This document shows, in pieces, positions 48,101-58,358 of a stretch of DNA of 64,000 bases. The stretch's first letter is position 1. Every line of letters begins with the position of its first letter. The stretch spans positions 1,321,463 through 1,385,462 of the forward strand of contig NW_006494943.1 in assembly GCF_000471905.2 (NCBI RefSeq), given 5' to 3'. This stretch comes from Amborella trichopoda. Its lineage: Eukaryota > Streptophyta > Magnoliopsida > Amborellales > Amborellaceae. The position numbers and the translations under genes were made by a program. The notes beneath the pieces were generated by a model. It ran no database searches, was not told the origin of the DNA, and saw only the letters and a program-made list of their open reading frames with translations.

Positions 48101-51100
48101 GTCCCCCTATCTTTGTTTTTTTACTACATGGAGGATTTGTTGGATATGACTATGAAAACATTATAGCTTTTTTCTTTAAATTAGAAAGATAATAATGATG
48201 TCGTAGTCCAGGTTAAGGGTAAAGAGTTTGGAGGTTATTGGTATAGGTTTTCTTTTGCAGTTGAGGGATTTTAACTGGTGAGGTGGGGGCTTTGTTGCTG
48301 GTTTTGGGTTGGTGATGGATATTGTTTTGAAGGAAAGATGGTCAAACATGATCCTTCGTAACTACATGAAGGTTTTGATAGGATGTGAATGAGATCTCTT
48401 TAAGTAGAAAAAAAGGAATGGTTATACTCTTTTTTTTCCTGATATGTAAATATAAAATTTAGGGCTAATAAGATGTTGCTGACCATGTCATAGGTCGAGG
48501 GAGCTTGGAGGTTATTGATGTAGAATAGTAGAAGGTAACTTGTGAGTATGTGGAGAAATAGACCTCTCTCATTGATAATAGTTCAAATCCTAAAGACAAT
48601 TGATTTTACGTAATGCAGTAGGGCCTTACATATTTACTGAATATTCATTACACATTCGATGGCATAAGTTGGGCCTTGGCCCTGGTTACCAGAGGATGCC
48701 ACCTCCCAAAGGCAATTCTATAAGAATATCAAGAATGGTCTTTTCTAGTTTATGTGGCAGCAATCTAATAATGTGATGTGGTCTTTTCTTTTTTTAGTGA
48801 TTGTGAACTATGATGACTGATAAATAAGAGTATAGAAACAAGAGACTATGCCCAGTCTTAACATCGACCTCTTCTTTTATTAACATATCATACAAAATAT
48901 TTTTCTTATTTTCTTCGCATAAGTATTGCATTATTTTTCTTTCTGTAGTTCTTTATACGGGAAATTTTGATAACTAGATGAGAATCTAATAATTATCCTT
49001 TCGCCCTTTACAGCTTTGGGACATTAATGACAGCAACTTTGGAGTGGGAAGGGATCCCAGCATATGTAATTGGAATTGCACGAGGAATAAGTGCTATGAT
49101 TGGTATATCAGCGACACTATTGTATCCAATATTACACTCACACCTTTCATCTCTTCGTACAGGACTTTGGTCCATATGGGCTCAGGTATTGCTTAGTTAT
49201 AGAGAAAGATGAAGAATTAATTTATGATTTCATGAATTTCTGGTATTCTTGATACATATGTCTATGGTGGAGCACCTCACAATTTGATTAGATGGTTTAC
49301 TGTAGTTTTTCTTTTGGTTAGACATCATGATAGATCTGATAGTGTTATTCGGTCTAGACTGAAAAAGCCATATGAAATTGTATGTTGGGATGCATAAATA
49401 AATTGTATGTTGCCATGGAAAGTGGATGGATGAGTGGAAACATGGTTTCTCCAAAGTACTTGCATAATATTATCATAAATAATTCATAAATAATTTAAGG
49501 CATACTTGTATATTTGTATGCAATGATATCCTCATCTTCAACTTAGCAGGAGTAAAAAAGAAAGACATTCTCATACCTATGAGGATATCTTTATCCTTAT
49601 GTCTTTATGGGTATTTTGATTATTCTGGCCTTGTGTACACAGGCATAAATGTAATCTTCCTGATTAAGTTAATGAAATCCAGTTGCCCAAATTTCATATC
49701 ATGTTAATATATTGGTGATAAGTCATTAGTGTACTCGTAATAAATTGGAAGTCGGCATCTTTGGGGATTCATAAATTAATAGAAACTATGTTCAATGAAA
49801 ATGTGGTTTAAGCCTGGGAAAAGATAGATGATATTATATGTAGATACAGCTCTAGCACTAGGTGCTGTCCGATGCTATCATGGTATTTTGTTTTGATATC
49901 TACTTGTTTTTGAGCAGTGGTCCCTTTTATTGGTATCCATTGCTTCACTTTGGGTTCAAAATACATATTTGTCAGCATGGATGCTAATGGGAGGAGTTGC
50001 CTCATCACGTCTCGGATTATGGATGTTTGATTTGTCCGTAATACAACAAATGCAGGTACATTTCATTTTTAAGAGTGGTAAGCTTTCACAGCTTCTAATT
50101 ATGACCTGAGTGATTTGTTAGGCTATCTAGTACCTTTTTTTGTGAAATCCTTATGTATTCTTAAAGTCGCAGAACTGAATATTATAAAGTTATATGTAAA
50201 CATGTTAACTTGGTTCATGAATATTGGCTGTAGAAAGATTAAAATTGAAAGCTACAATCATCATCATCATCTAAGCCTTATCCGAACTATTTGGGGTCAT
50301 GTTCCACCATTTTGCGCATATGTTCAGGATTCATGACAAGATTTGGCAAAGTTTTACTCTGGGTGGGTGCCCTACCTAACACAACCCTCCTCCTTTACTC
50401 GGGCTTGGGACCAGCATGACCAGCTTGGGGACAGCCAAGGCAGAGTTATGTAGAATTCAAAGTTACAATCATGATGTGGAACCTGCCATTCTATATTTTT
50501 TGGAGAAGAATTGTGCTCTCAATCAGCTCTCACTTTCTTATTTAATTTCATGATTTATATGTGCACAACATATAGATCTGTTTACACTATTGTCCATCAG
50601 CGGTCAGCATTATGACCTAGTTGCTCTAAAATTCAATTATATGTGTTATGATATTTTGTAGGTTGACTCTAATAGTTTACTTTGTTTCCTGCTTGTCCCA
50701 ATAGAATCTTTTTTAATTGAACTCGTTTTTCTGAAATGAAGATTCCAATTCTGGATTATGTCATTGTTGGCCAAAAATATAACATGAATGAATTTTAATA
50801 ACCATGATTCAAATGTATCACGATTTTTATTTTGGGTGGAAATTTTTATTTGGGAGGTACAAGACATTTATAATTGCTCTGATGTCTGTCCAGGATTCTG
50901 TTCCAGAAGCAGATCGTTGTGTTGTGGGGGGTGTGCAGAATTCACTCCAATCAATGATGGATTTGTTGGGCTATGTAATGGGGTTAATTATTTCAAATCC
51001 AAAGGTCATTTTGCAACTTATTTGCTCTATATGTATAGAAAAATTTGGACTAGCAATTGATAAACATTATATGACTGATTTTAATACCATAACTAAACTA

Positions 51101-52258
51101 CGTACATGGGGAAATTGCATTTATTTGCATGTTATTCTTATCGAGCTGGGTAATAATGTAAATTTCTGCCTTGCTTAGTTTCCTCGATAAATAGCAATTT
51201 TATTCAACGATATATATAGAAAACATGCTATAATTTGCAGCAATATGCATTTGAATTACGTAGAGTACAAAGCTATAAATCAAGTAGCAGGGATGGAATC
51301 CACAATTTGCCCACCTTAAACCCACTCTCTCATCGCACATTGAATAATGGATACCTTCTCTAAGGGTAAAAGGTTTTGTAATGGTTAGATGGACTTGAAA
51401 CATAAAATTCAAATTGTAAACCCATGAAGTTCTCCTGAAGTACATTCCTCTTCGCTTAGCTGATTTGTAAGGGCAAAGAATGGCAAAAATATGGAAACAT
51501 TCAGAAAAAAGGCAACAATTTTTTGGAAAAAAATTGGTGTTGATAACTACAAAAACATTGTGAAAAGTTGATGATATTAACACTGATTCATACATATTTC
51601 TTCAGTGATTTATGTATTTAACAAAAAAATTTCAAATGCGATTTTTAAAAACTCATCTTTCGGTGTTTGAGGCACCCGTGCACCTGCATTTAGCAGGGGA
51701 AAAAGCTCATGGTTGGGATTTGGGGGACCTTGATTTAACTCATCTCCGAAACCTTATCCTAAAACACTTATGTTCCAATATACTGAGTCATAAATAGTTT
51801 TTAGAATTTCTATAATGTTAAATAAGGTAATTTTAAAATTTCTGCTGGGGAATTTAAAAATTAACTTAAACTCGACCAGTCTTCCTTCTGAGCTAAGTCT
51901 GAAATTTTAATCATTACTGATGCTTGAATGAAACCAATAGTAAGAAGCAAAAAAATTCAATTTTTGCATTTTTTACAGAAAGGAAACACTATTTTAATAT
52001 GACTATTTCAGTTGATATACGTGCTTTCAGTAGTACATAAGTTCACTTTCTCACGTAGGCATGGAAACTAATCAATATTTTTTCTTTCTTTTTGTTTTTT
52101 TGTAGGATTTTGGGGAGTTAGCTATCATGTCATTCTTTTCAGTAACATTGGCTGCTGTGCTTTATAGTGTTCATGTGTACCACGTGCGGAGGCACCTTTT
52201 TCACTTCGACAAGTTCTTAAGGAAGTTCCATTGGATGAACACATCACCCTTAAATTAG
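45184..52258 (+). CDS. IREG: Ferroportin / IREG metal exporter (SLC40 family), exons 2-8; exon 1 not visible
   Basis: By family this is a multi-pass membrane exporter of Fe(II) and related metals; plant IREG1 acts at the plasma membrane and IREG2 at the vacuole. Exons are 45184-45334, 45594-45790, 46616-47110, 49014-49185, 49918-50055, 50894-51004 and 52106-52258 (stop TAG 52256-52258). All have GT-AG borders and compatible phases, giving about 471 codons. Key segments in order: [20 protein letters not shown] (TM1), [35 protein letters not shown] then LLAPVVTGF, a hydrophilic loop rich in [57 protein letters not shown] and [12 protein letters not shown] at the C-terminus. Arabidopsis members are about 510-525 aa, so only the N-terminal 35-55 residues are missing. 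The first base of exon 2 completes a split codon, showing that an upstream exon exists. IREG1/2 type is likelier than the plastid paralogue. No defect was seen. Confidence 0.95.
47992..48120 (-). mobile_element. RTE-type LINE 3' end inserted in IREG intron 4, perfect 20-bp target duplication
   Basis: On the plus strand it reads ATCATCATCATCATAGCC, TTTTCCCAATTAATTGGGGT, CGGCTACATGAATCTTGGTC and so on, i.e. the RTE tail inverted with its (GAT)n end at the left. The 20-bp sequence at 47972-47991 (TTACTACATGGAGGATTTGT) is repeated exactly at 48121-48140. That is a clean target-primed insertion of only 129 bp, strongly 5'-truncated. Confidence 0.88.
50265..50454 (-). mobile_element. RTE-type LINE/SINE 3' end inserted in IREG intron 6
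   Basis: Inverted tail: CATCATCATCTAAGCCTTAT, CCGAACTATTTGGGGTCATG, then a longer upstream part with GGGTGGGTGCCCTACCTAAC and CTTTACTCGGGCTTGGGACC. Imperfect target repeats are GAAAGCTACAATCAT (about 50248) and CAAAGTTACAATCAT (about 50459), 13 of 15 matching. It is older than the copy in intron 4. Confidence 0.75.
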
Positions 52259-53955
52259 AGGTCAGTTTCATGTGTTATACAGGTTTTTTCTGCTCATTTT
52301 TTCCAATTTTAATGTAGCTATGTAAGTTATTTATTAAGATTAATATGAGCCATCAAACCTTCATTTTATGTTATAAGCCATTTATTTAGGACAAACTATT
52401 GTTTGCAGTTTAATATATACCTTTTTATGGATAATTTAGTTTATAACCTTCATAATCGAGTATTTATGGATAGTATGCCCCATGCGTGTCCTCCCTAATA
52501 TTTCATTTAGGTATGTTACATTTTGATGAATTTGATAGTACACAAGTGTTAAAAGAAGAAACCTCGAGCAGCTGGAACATTTCTGGTTGTAAAATTTCTT
52601 GTGCAAAGTGGTCATTTTGGGAAACTATAATGTTTAATTACTGGACTATCCGCCTGATCATGGCATGAAATTCTGCCAAAATTTTGTTGTTTTCCCATGT
52701 CCAGTTGCTTGTTAAGCAGGCATACTTTGCTTCAATTGTGGGAAATTTGTTCCTAAATTGACGCAGCGATATCTAGAGAAGAAGGATTCAACCACAACCA
52801 CCCAAAACAACCTAGGAAAAATCCAATAGAAGCTTTGAAACAAGAGAGAACTATTCTGTGGTTGAGTCCTCAATGGTGCATGTCTTGGTACTTTCTTTCT
52901 TCAAAAAAGTGTGAAATTTCTTCATTGAAAATGAATCTCTCTGGCCCCTCACGTCAGGTCAGCACCCTTCTCTTTTATACATAAAAAACAAGAAAAATAA
53001 GAGACATAAAAGCCCAACTTCCCTAGCCCTACCTGACTTCGATTCAACTGAAAGACTCCATCTTTCATATCTATATGTGATTTCTAGTTAGCTAAAGGCA
53101 CCCTCTTTCCTATTTCCCATCTCGCTCTATATAGCCTTTGTATGCCCCTCATCCAATCCCACAAAAGAAGGAAACATGCATCGCTTTGCCCAGTTCTTAC
53201 CTAGCTAAAAGGTCTCCGCACTCACTCATAAAATTGGATATCCCCATCAAAATAGAACCTCAATGACACATTTTGGGGAATTCCATATGCCATGTCACTT
53301 TTAATGAAATCCTAGCACTTCCTAAACGACAATGCTACCTTTTGATAATTAAATTGTGACACTAACTATTTTCTTAAATTGCCCCTAAAATCCCAACAGA
53401 ACTAAACATTCAAATAAGCTCTGAAAACCACAAAAACGATACATCCATTAATCCATAAAATCAAAATCCAAAGTAAACCAAAGTCTCTTCATCTAGCTCC
53501 TGCATCAAACATTTAATGTGAACGCAAATTGATTGATGCAAATTTTATGGAGATACCTAATGTCCACCATAGTAAGCAAATCGGTGTATTAAATGCATTT
53601 TATGTAAAAAATTTGTAAATTTACAAGACTGTTAGAACTCCATTTTTGAAACTATCATTAAACTATCAGATTTTTTTGGCGAAAATTCATTAAGTGCATA
53701 TTGTATGGGTTGTTAAAATTACCTTTTTAAAATAGGGTTTTCATTTTTTTTTATCATGTCAGCCAGAAGTCTTGAATAACATTTTTTTATTTGAATTTGA
53801 AGTCCTCATTTTTTGCTAGTTAGATGCACTTACTCACAAATTAGATTTTCTTAAAGGTTCATTAGAAATAATGTGCCAAAGTATAATGTTATTCTTGACC
53901 CATTGAGAATCATAATTCCTTAAGTTTTAAATTTTCAAAAGAAAAAGTAATTAGT

Positions 53956-54071
53956 GGACTGATATCATGGTTGGCAAAAGCTTTTTAAATTTTCTATCTG
54001 CCATGCATTTTTGGGACTGATATCATGGTTGGCAAAAGCTTTTTAAATTTTCTATCTGCCATGCATTTTTG
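53956..54071. repeat. 58-bp tandem duplication (two identical copies)
   Basis: 53956-54013 and 54014-54071 are the same sequence, starting GGACTGATATCATGGTTGGC and ending GCCATGCATTTTTG. No difference seen. Confidence 0.92.
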
Positions 54072-54639
54072 GGTTTTACTCTTTGTAAGATTTTGTTAAA
54101 AAAGGTGTGAGTCCAGACCTAACTTGTACTTTAAAAAAGAAAAAATTCACTTTTTGGGGCCGTATATTTTGGATCTAAGCTGTATAGATCCCATCTTTGT
54201 TTGTCATCTCCTGTATGTCTAACTATGGCGTCCACCAGTATCAGTTATTGTTTAGGCTGAATTTTGATAAATTGTGGATGGATTCTGCCATGTGTTAAGA
54301 AAGCCTGCCCAAATTGAATTTATACTACTAATTTCCTCTTGATTTCAGTCAATGGGCATATAGTTTCAGTTTCAGGCATCACTACAATAGGAATGAGATC
54401 ATATGTTCAAAAAATGAACTTGCATTTTATGTAAATATAACTGTTGAAGTTGGAAGTATCTAGGTTATAGATTATTGTTGAAGTATCCTATTTTTATTTC
54501 CTCTGTTATTTCTGTATATGTTCTTGAATCAAAAGGATCTACAAAGAAACTATGTTTTTTAATAAAATGGCCCTAGTTACACATCTTCTAAGAAGAAAAG
54601 ACTAATCGGTTTTACCATTTCTAGGCCTAGCTCTTACAC

Positions 54640-54739
54640 TCCACACACACACATAGCACACGCGCAAACATACAGACCTACACATGCCCGTGGACACACA
54701 GACACACGGATAATGCACACACACATACACAACACACAC

Positions 54740-54782
<43 letters not shown>
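54640..54782. repeat. Compound (CA)n-(GA)n microsatellite
   Basis: CACACACACA with interruptions from 54642 to 54743, then (GA)n at 54745-54781. It is a likely length-polymorphic locus between IREG and the HMA gene. Confidence 0.9.
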
Positions 54783-54783
<1 letters not shown>

Positions 54784-55498
54784 CAGAAAGAAGATGGTGT
54801 TTTTATTTATCTGATCTTAAGAAGTACATTGGTTTTGAAGATCTTCAAAACCAGTGCTGTTATGTAAATCTCCACTGAACCTATGTTTTCTTAGTTTGAG
54901 TTAAATAAGCTTTGATTAAATTAAATTGAACAATAACATTGCTAGCAAGTATAGGACGTGTAGAATCCTTTAGGAGAGAGCAACTTTCTCGAGAAGCAAG
55001 AATAGCATCTTCCAGTGGAAGAAAACAGTAACAAATTAAAAAGAAAACACTTTTCTTAACACTTTGTTGGGAAGCTCTCATACCTCCACTTTTTGCTTAA
55101 CTTTCTCTAGCCTGGAAAAAAGGCAATAGTTAACTAAATGATTAATAAACATAATCATTTCAATAATCTATTAGAATGCATCATCATTTTTGGCTTAATT
55201 ATCTCAAAACTCCAGCTACTCGGCTTGGCACAACTGTAATCTTATTGCAATGTCAAGGTGTTATTTTGCCTGTCCCTTATATTTTTCAGAGAGAGAGAGA
55301 ATTGATCCTAGTTATGTGTGGTTACCACCTGTCTCTTCTTTTAGGAATGATGTGCTAGTGTGAATGCTTCTTTAACTCTAAGTGGAAAAGATGTGCCTAT
55401 GACTTTTTTCCTTTTCAGTAGTAGCCCCACCGTTTTGTCATTTTGCCTTGAGAAACTAAAAGTTGCCCAACCCCAAGAAAAGAATCTCTCAGGCCACC

Positions 55499-55506
55499 TA
55501 TTTAAA
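55499..55506 (+). promoter_or_regulatory. TATA-like box of the HMA gene
   Basis: TATTTAAA lies about 100 bp upstream of the ATG at 55607, with pyrimidine-rich leader sequence between (CTCCTCTCTCTAACTG). Spacing is typical of a plant TATA box with a short leader. Functional use is inferred. Confidence 0.45.
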
Positions 55507-55606
55507 CCCAATCAATTCAATTTTCTAGCCAAACATCATATCTCCTGCGACTCTCCTCTCTCTAACTGAAACCCTCTGCTCAACTCTGTATTTCCACTAT
55601 CCGAAC

Positions 55607-56616
55607 ATGGCTGTGAGTATCTGATTCCAATTGAATGGTTTACTTCTTTTTGTTTCTTTCTCTTCTTTTTCTTGTTCACTTGTTCTTCTTTTATTGAAGA
55701 TAGAGAAATATGGTGGTTGTACAGGTGGTGGAACTCAGAGTGGGCATGCACTGTGAGAGGTGTATCAAGGCGATCAAGAAGGCAGTTAAGAAGATCGAAG
55801 GTAGGCGATGAAACCCAGTTTAGGATTCGATTAATCTAATTCTTAACTGAGTTGATTGTAATATCAAGAATAGGAAAAACCCATTTCAGAAATCAATTGA
55901 TCTACATGATTCTTTATTTAATCTAAACAATGTTTTTTAACTCACCTCAGGCCTCGGACTTGACCCGGGCCGAAGGGAGTAACTTGGCTTGTCTGAGTAG
56001 AGTACAGGGCCCAAAAGGCCATAATTTTTTAAAAAATAAAAAATTGTTTAAAAATAAAATAAAAATTGTAAAAGTGAAACAAAACCAAAGGTAGCATAAA
56101 AGTCCAAAAAAGCATGAAAATATAGAAAACATGCATGTAGAAAAAATGGTATATGTTTGGAGACAATTTAGAAAGACCTATTGAAAGAGAAAAATATAAA
56201 AATGGGCCATATGACAAGAAAACCTCACAACCCATTGTAAAAAATATCTGAAGTATGATTTCTGTTTTTATATTTTTTTTACACTTTTTTTAATCTTTTT
56301 AAGTGACCCAAGGTGTCCCTGAGCACTCGGCTCCTCAAGGAGCCAAGTCTGATTCCGAGTTTCAATCATTGAATCTAAATACACTCTCTATGACAAGTCA
56401 ATTGAACCCAGTTTAGATTCTTTTGTGGAAATGAAAATTTGGCAGTTTTTCGCTGACATCTAATTCGCTTCATGCCTATGATGTGCAGATATTGAGACAT
56501 ACAAGGTGGACATAGAGCTGAAGAAGCTCACAGTTACAGGGAATGTAACAACTGAAGAAGTCGTCAGAGAATTGAATAAAATTGGGAAGCCTGCAACTGA
56601 ATGGTGTGATGAGTAG
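55607..56616 (+). CDS. Small HMA-domain metal-binding protein (copper-chaperone-like)
   Basis: Three exons: 55607-55612 (two codons, M-A), 55725-55800 and 56489-56616 (stop TAG 56614-56616), giving 69 aa with GT-AG junctions in phase. The whole protein is one heavy-metal-associated domain (ferredoxin-like fold). VVELRVGMHCERCIKAIKKA carries the MxCxxC metal site (Cys residues in MHCERC), followed by IETYKVDIELKKLTVTGNVT and EEVVRELNKIG. It matches the plant group that includes Arabidopsis At3g24450 (recalled, not searched). The C-terminus WCDE has no CaaX prenylation box, unlike HIPPs, so a soluble cytosolic ATX1-like role is inferred; the metal is probably Cu(I). Alternative start: an in-frame ATG at 55710 would add MVVVQ directly to exon 2 without splicing. 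It lies 3.3 kb downstream of IREG on the same strand. Confidence 0.9.
55938..56371. repeat. CTCGG-bordered AT-core dispersed repeat, copy 3 (inverted), inside HMA intron 2
   Basis: GC-rich borders (CTCACCTCAGGCCTCGGACT then TGACCCGGGCC; CACTCGGCTCCTCAAGGAGC then CAAGTCTGATTCCGAG) flank an A-rich core with AAAATAAAAAATTG, i.e. the T-rich core of copies 1 and 2 on the other strand. It fills most of the intron between 55801 and 56488. Confidence 0.5.
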
Positions 56617-56697
56617 CTGCACTCACCAGTAGAAGCTATTAGAGGTCTTATGAGAAATAGGACTGGGTTCATTGATGGTTATTTTTTGTTGTATAAC

Positions 56698-56703
56698 AAA
56701 TAA
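56698..56703 (+). terminator. Putative polyadenylation signal of the HMA gene
   Basis: AATAAA lies about 82 bp after the stop codon, within TTGTATAACAAATAAATATG, a T/G-rich plant-type 3' end context. Confidence 0.5.
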
Positions 56704-57649
56704 ATATGTGGTTAAATTTTATAAAGGAAAATTTGTTAGCCCATTTTCTTCTTGTATAATAACAAGCATTTTCTGAAAAGCCCTGGTATTGTGCTTTTTT
56801 AGGTTGGGAAGCTCTCTCTATGTCATTGCATGATTTATGGGATGGCTACTAGTTCTCAAGAAATTAGGGACTCCAACTTTTTGTTTTTATTTTTACAGCA
56901 AGTTTATTTTTTCTTTATTGTCTATGATGGGAAAGCTTTGATCATCTTCTAGTAGGTAAGATCGAATTCAAAACTACTGCCGAGGGCCTTTCAAATACAC
57001 CGTACGTTTTGGAAACCAGTTTTAATATCAGAGTCTCAGCATCGTTTTCTAGCTCTCCATGCACCTGCGTGTGCGCCTGAGAGAGAGACAGAGAGAGAGA
57101 ACACTTTTGTTGGAGATTTGACCATGATTAACTTTAGCAAGGTCACCCGATTTTTATTCTGCCAAAAGATATTCTAGTCCCACTGGAGTAGACTATTCAT
57201 TTACTTCTCCGGTAAAATCCCAATTTTGGGACCCTAAATTTTGGGGATGTGACATCTTCATCTTCAACTGATAGATTAACCTCAATAAAAAAAAGTCATA
57301 AGTGTATCTTTTATTCACTTGAGAAAAAATAATGTCCCAAGATTGAATGGAAACCATTTTTTTTTCTTAGAGGGTAAGATTTTCGTAGAGCGTAAGATCT
57401 AAGTGTTATAAAACTCGAAGTTTACATTTTTTATTTTTTTTAGAATAATCATCTTGTAATTCCTAAGTAGTTCCCAAAATTTCTAAAAAAATCCCAGCAA
57501 GTATATCTTATGACCAAGGAAGAAGTGAACTATGCTCCTGAGGGAGCATAGTATTCGTGTGCTTTTATTATTGGTTAAGAGCCAATGGGGCGCACATAAA
57601 AAATCATTGTTTTCATAGTTTTGGGGACCCGAAAAAATGTAAAAGTGTG
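56704..57649. other. Intergenic stretch after the HMA gene
   Basis: A GA microsatellite lies near 57080-57100 (GAGAGAGAGACAGAGAGAGA). No gene was recognised. Runs of T and A dominate. Confidence 0.4.
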
Positions 57650-58005
57650 TGCGAGGTTTGTACAAGGTGACCACCTTTTATGCTGTGCAAGTAAGGTGCA
57701 CTTATAAATTTTTCCAAAAAATTGTAGTTCCAGTATTGAAAATCTTACGTAGTTCCAGTATTGAAAACCTTACAATGACTTGAAAATCCATATTCAACCC
57801 TATAAAACCCAAAATTCTAGAAACAACTGCGCGGATCGAGCAAATCTATATGCACATGAAAATTTTGTTAACAGATGATCCAAACAACTCATTACAAGAT
57901 GCATTATTTTTAGAATTTGAAATTTTTTTTATCCTTTATATCCATATATCTCGAGGTTGAGATGATCAATAGAAGGTTTTCTAAATTCAAAATACCAGGA
58001 TTTAT
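57650..58005 (+). mobile_element. MITE family A copy, right end lost
   Basis: Starts GCGAGGTTTGTACAAGG and GTAAGGTGCACTTATAAAT. Core words GGATCGAGCAAATCTATATG, AACAGATGATCC, CATTACAAGATGCA and TCTCGAGGTTGAGATGATCA are shared with the other copies. A short duplication GTAGTTCCAGTATTGAAAA occurs at 57724 and 57751. The far terminal repeat is not recognisable. Confidence 0.65.
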
Positions 58006-58154
58006 ATATATATAGAGAAAATCCAAAATTCAAAAATCCAAACAAAAACTACTAAATTTTAAACAATGTCAAACAACTATGACCACTTGATGGACTTTAG
58101 ATGGTTATGAGTCAAAAGCAAAATAACGTAGAAATTTTCCCATGAGTATATATA

Positions 58155-58358
58155 TAAGTAATCATTCTCTGAGACCCTCTCACACCCATGTGTGTAGGAC
58201 CCCAACGGATCACCATTAAATATGCCACCCATCTCTAGAAAAGTTATTACATAGGTGTGGGACTTGACTTTTATAGAGATTTGTGCCAAATTTAATGGTG
58301 ATCCTTTGAGGTCCTACACACATGGGTGTGGGAGGGTCTCATAGGATCATTACTCGTA
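58155..58358. mobile_element. Fold-back MITE with about 68-bp inverted ends
   Basis: The left arm (TAAGTAATCATTCTCTGAGA then CCCTCTCACACCCATGTGTG...CACCATTAAAT) and the right arm read inversely (TACGAGTAATGATCCTATGA then GACCCTCCCACACCC...) match over about 68 bases. They surround about 65 bp (ATGCCACCCATCTCTAG...). The element is flanked by TATATA-rich sequence, so a TA or similar target duplication cannot be told apart. Confidence 0.8.

Larger units (their letters stand above)
52259..55498. other. IREG 3' region and intergenic DNA
   Basis: Begins with the IREG 3' UTR (extent not determinable). 52690-53530 has a moderately balanced composition (ACCACAACCACCCAAAACAA; CAGGTCAGCACCC) that looks like an old transposon piece, but no domain, LTR or TIR was recognised. 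A 58-bp tandem duplication and a microsatellite are listed separately. Confidence 0.4.

Noticed and set aside
52690-53530. Possible old retroelement between IREG and HMA
   Set aside because: Composition suggestive only; no LTR, PBS, TIR or protein motif could be shown.
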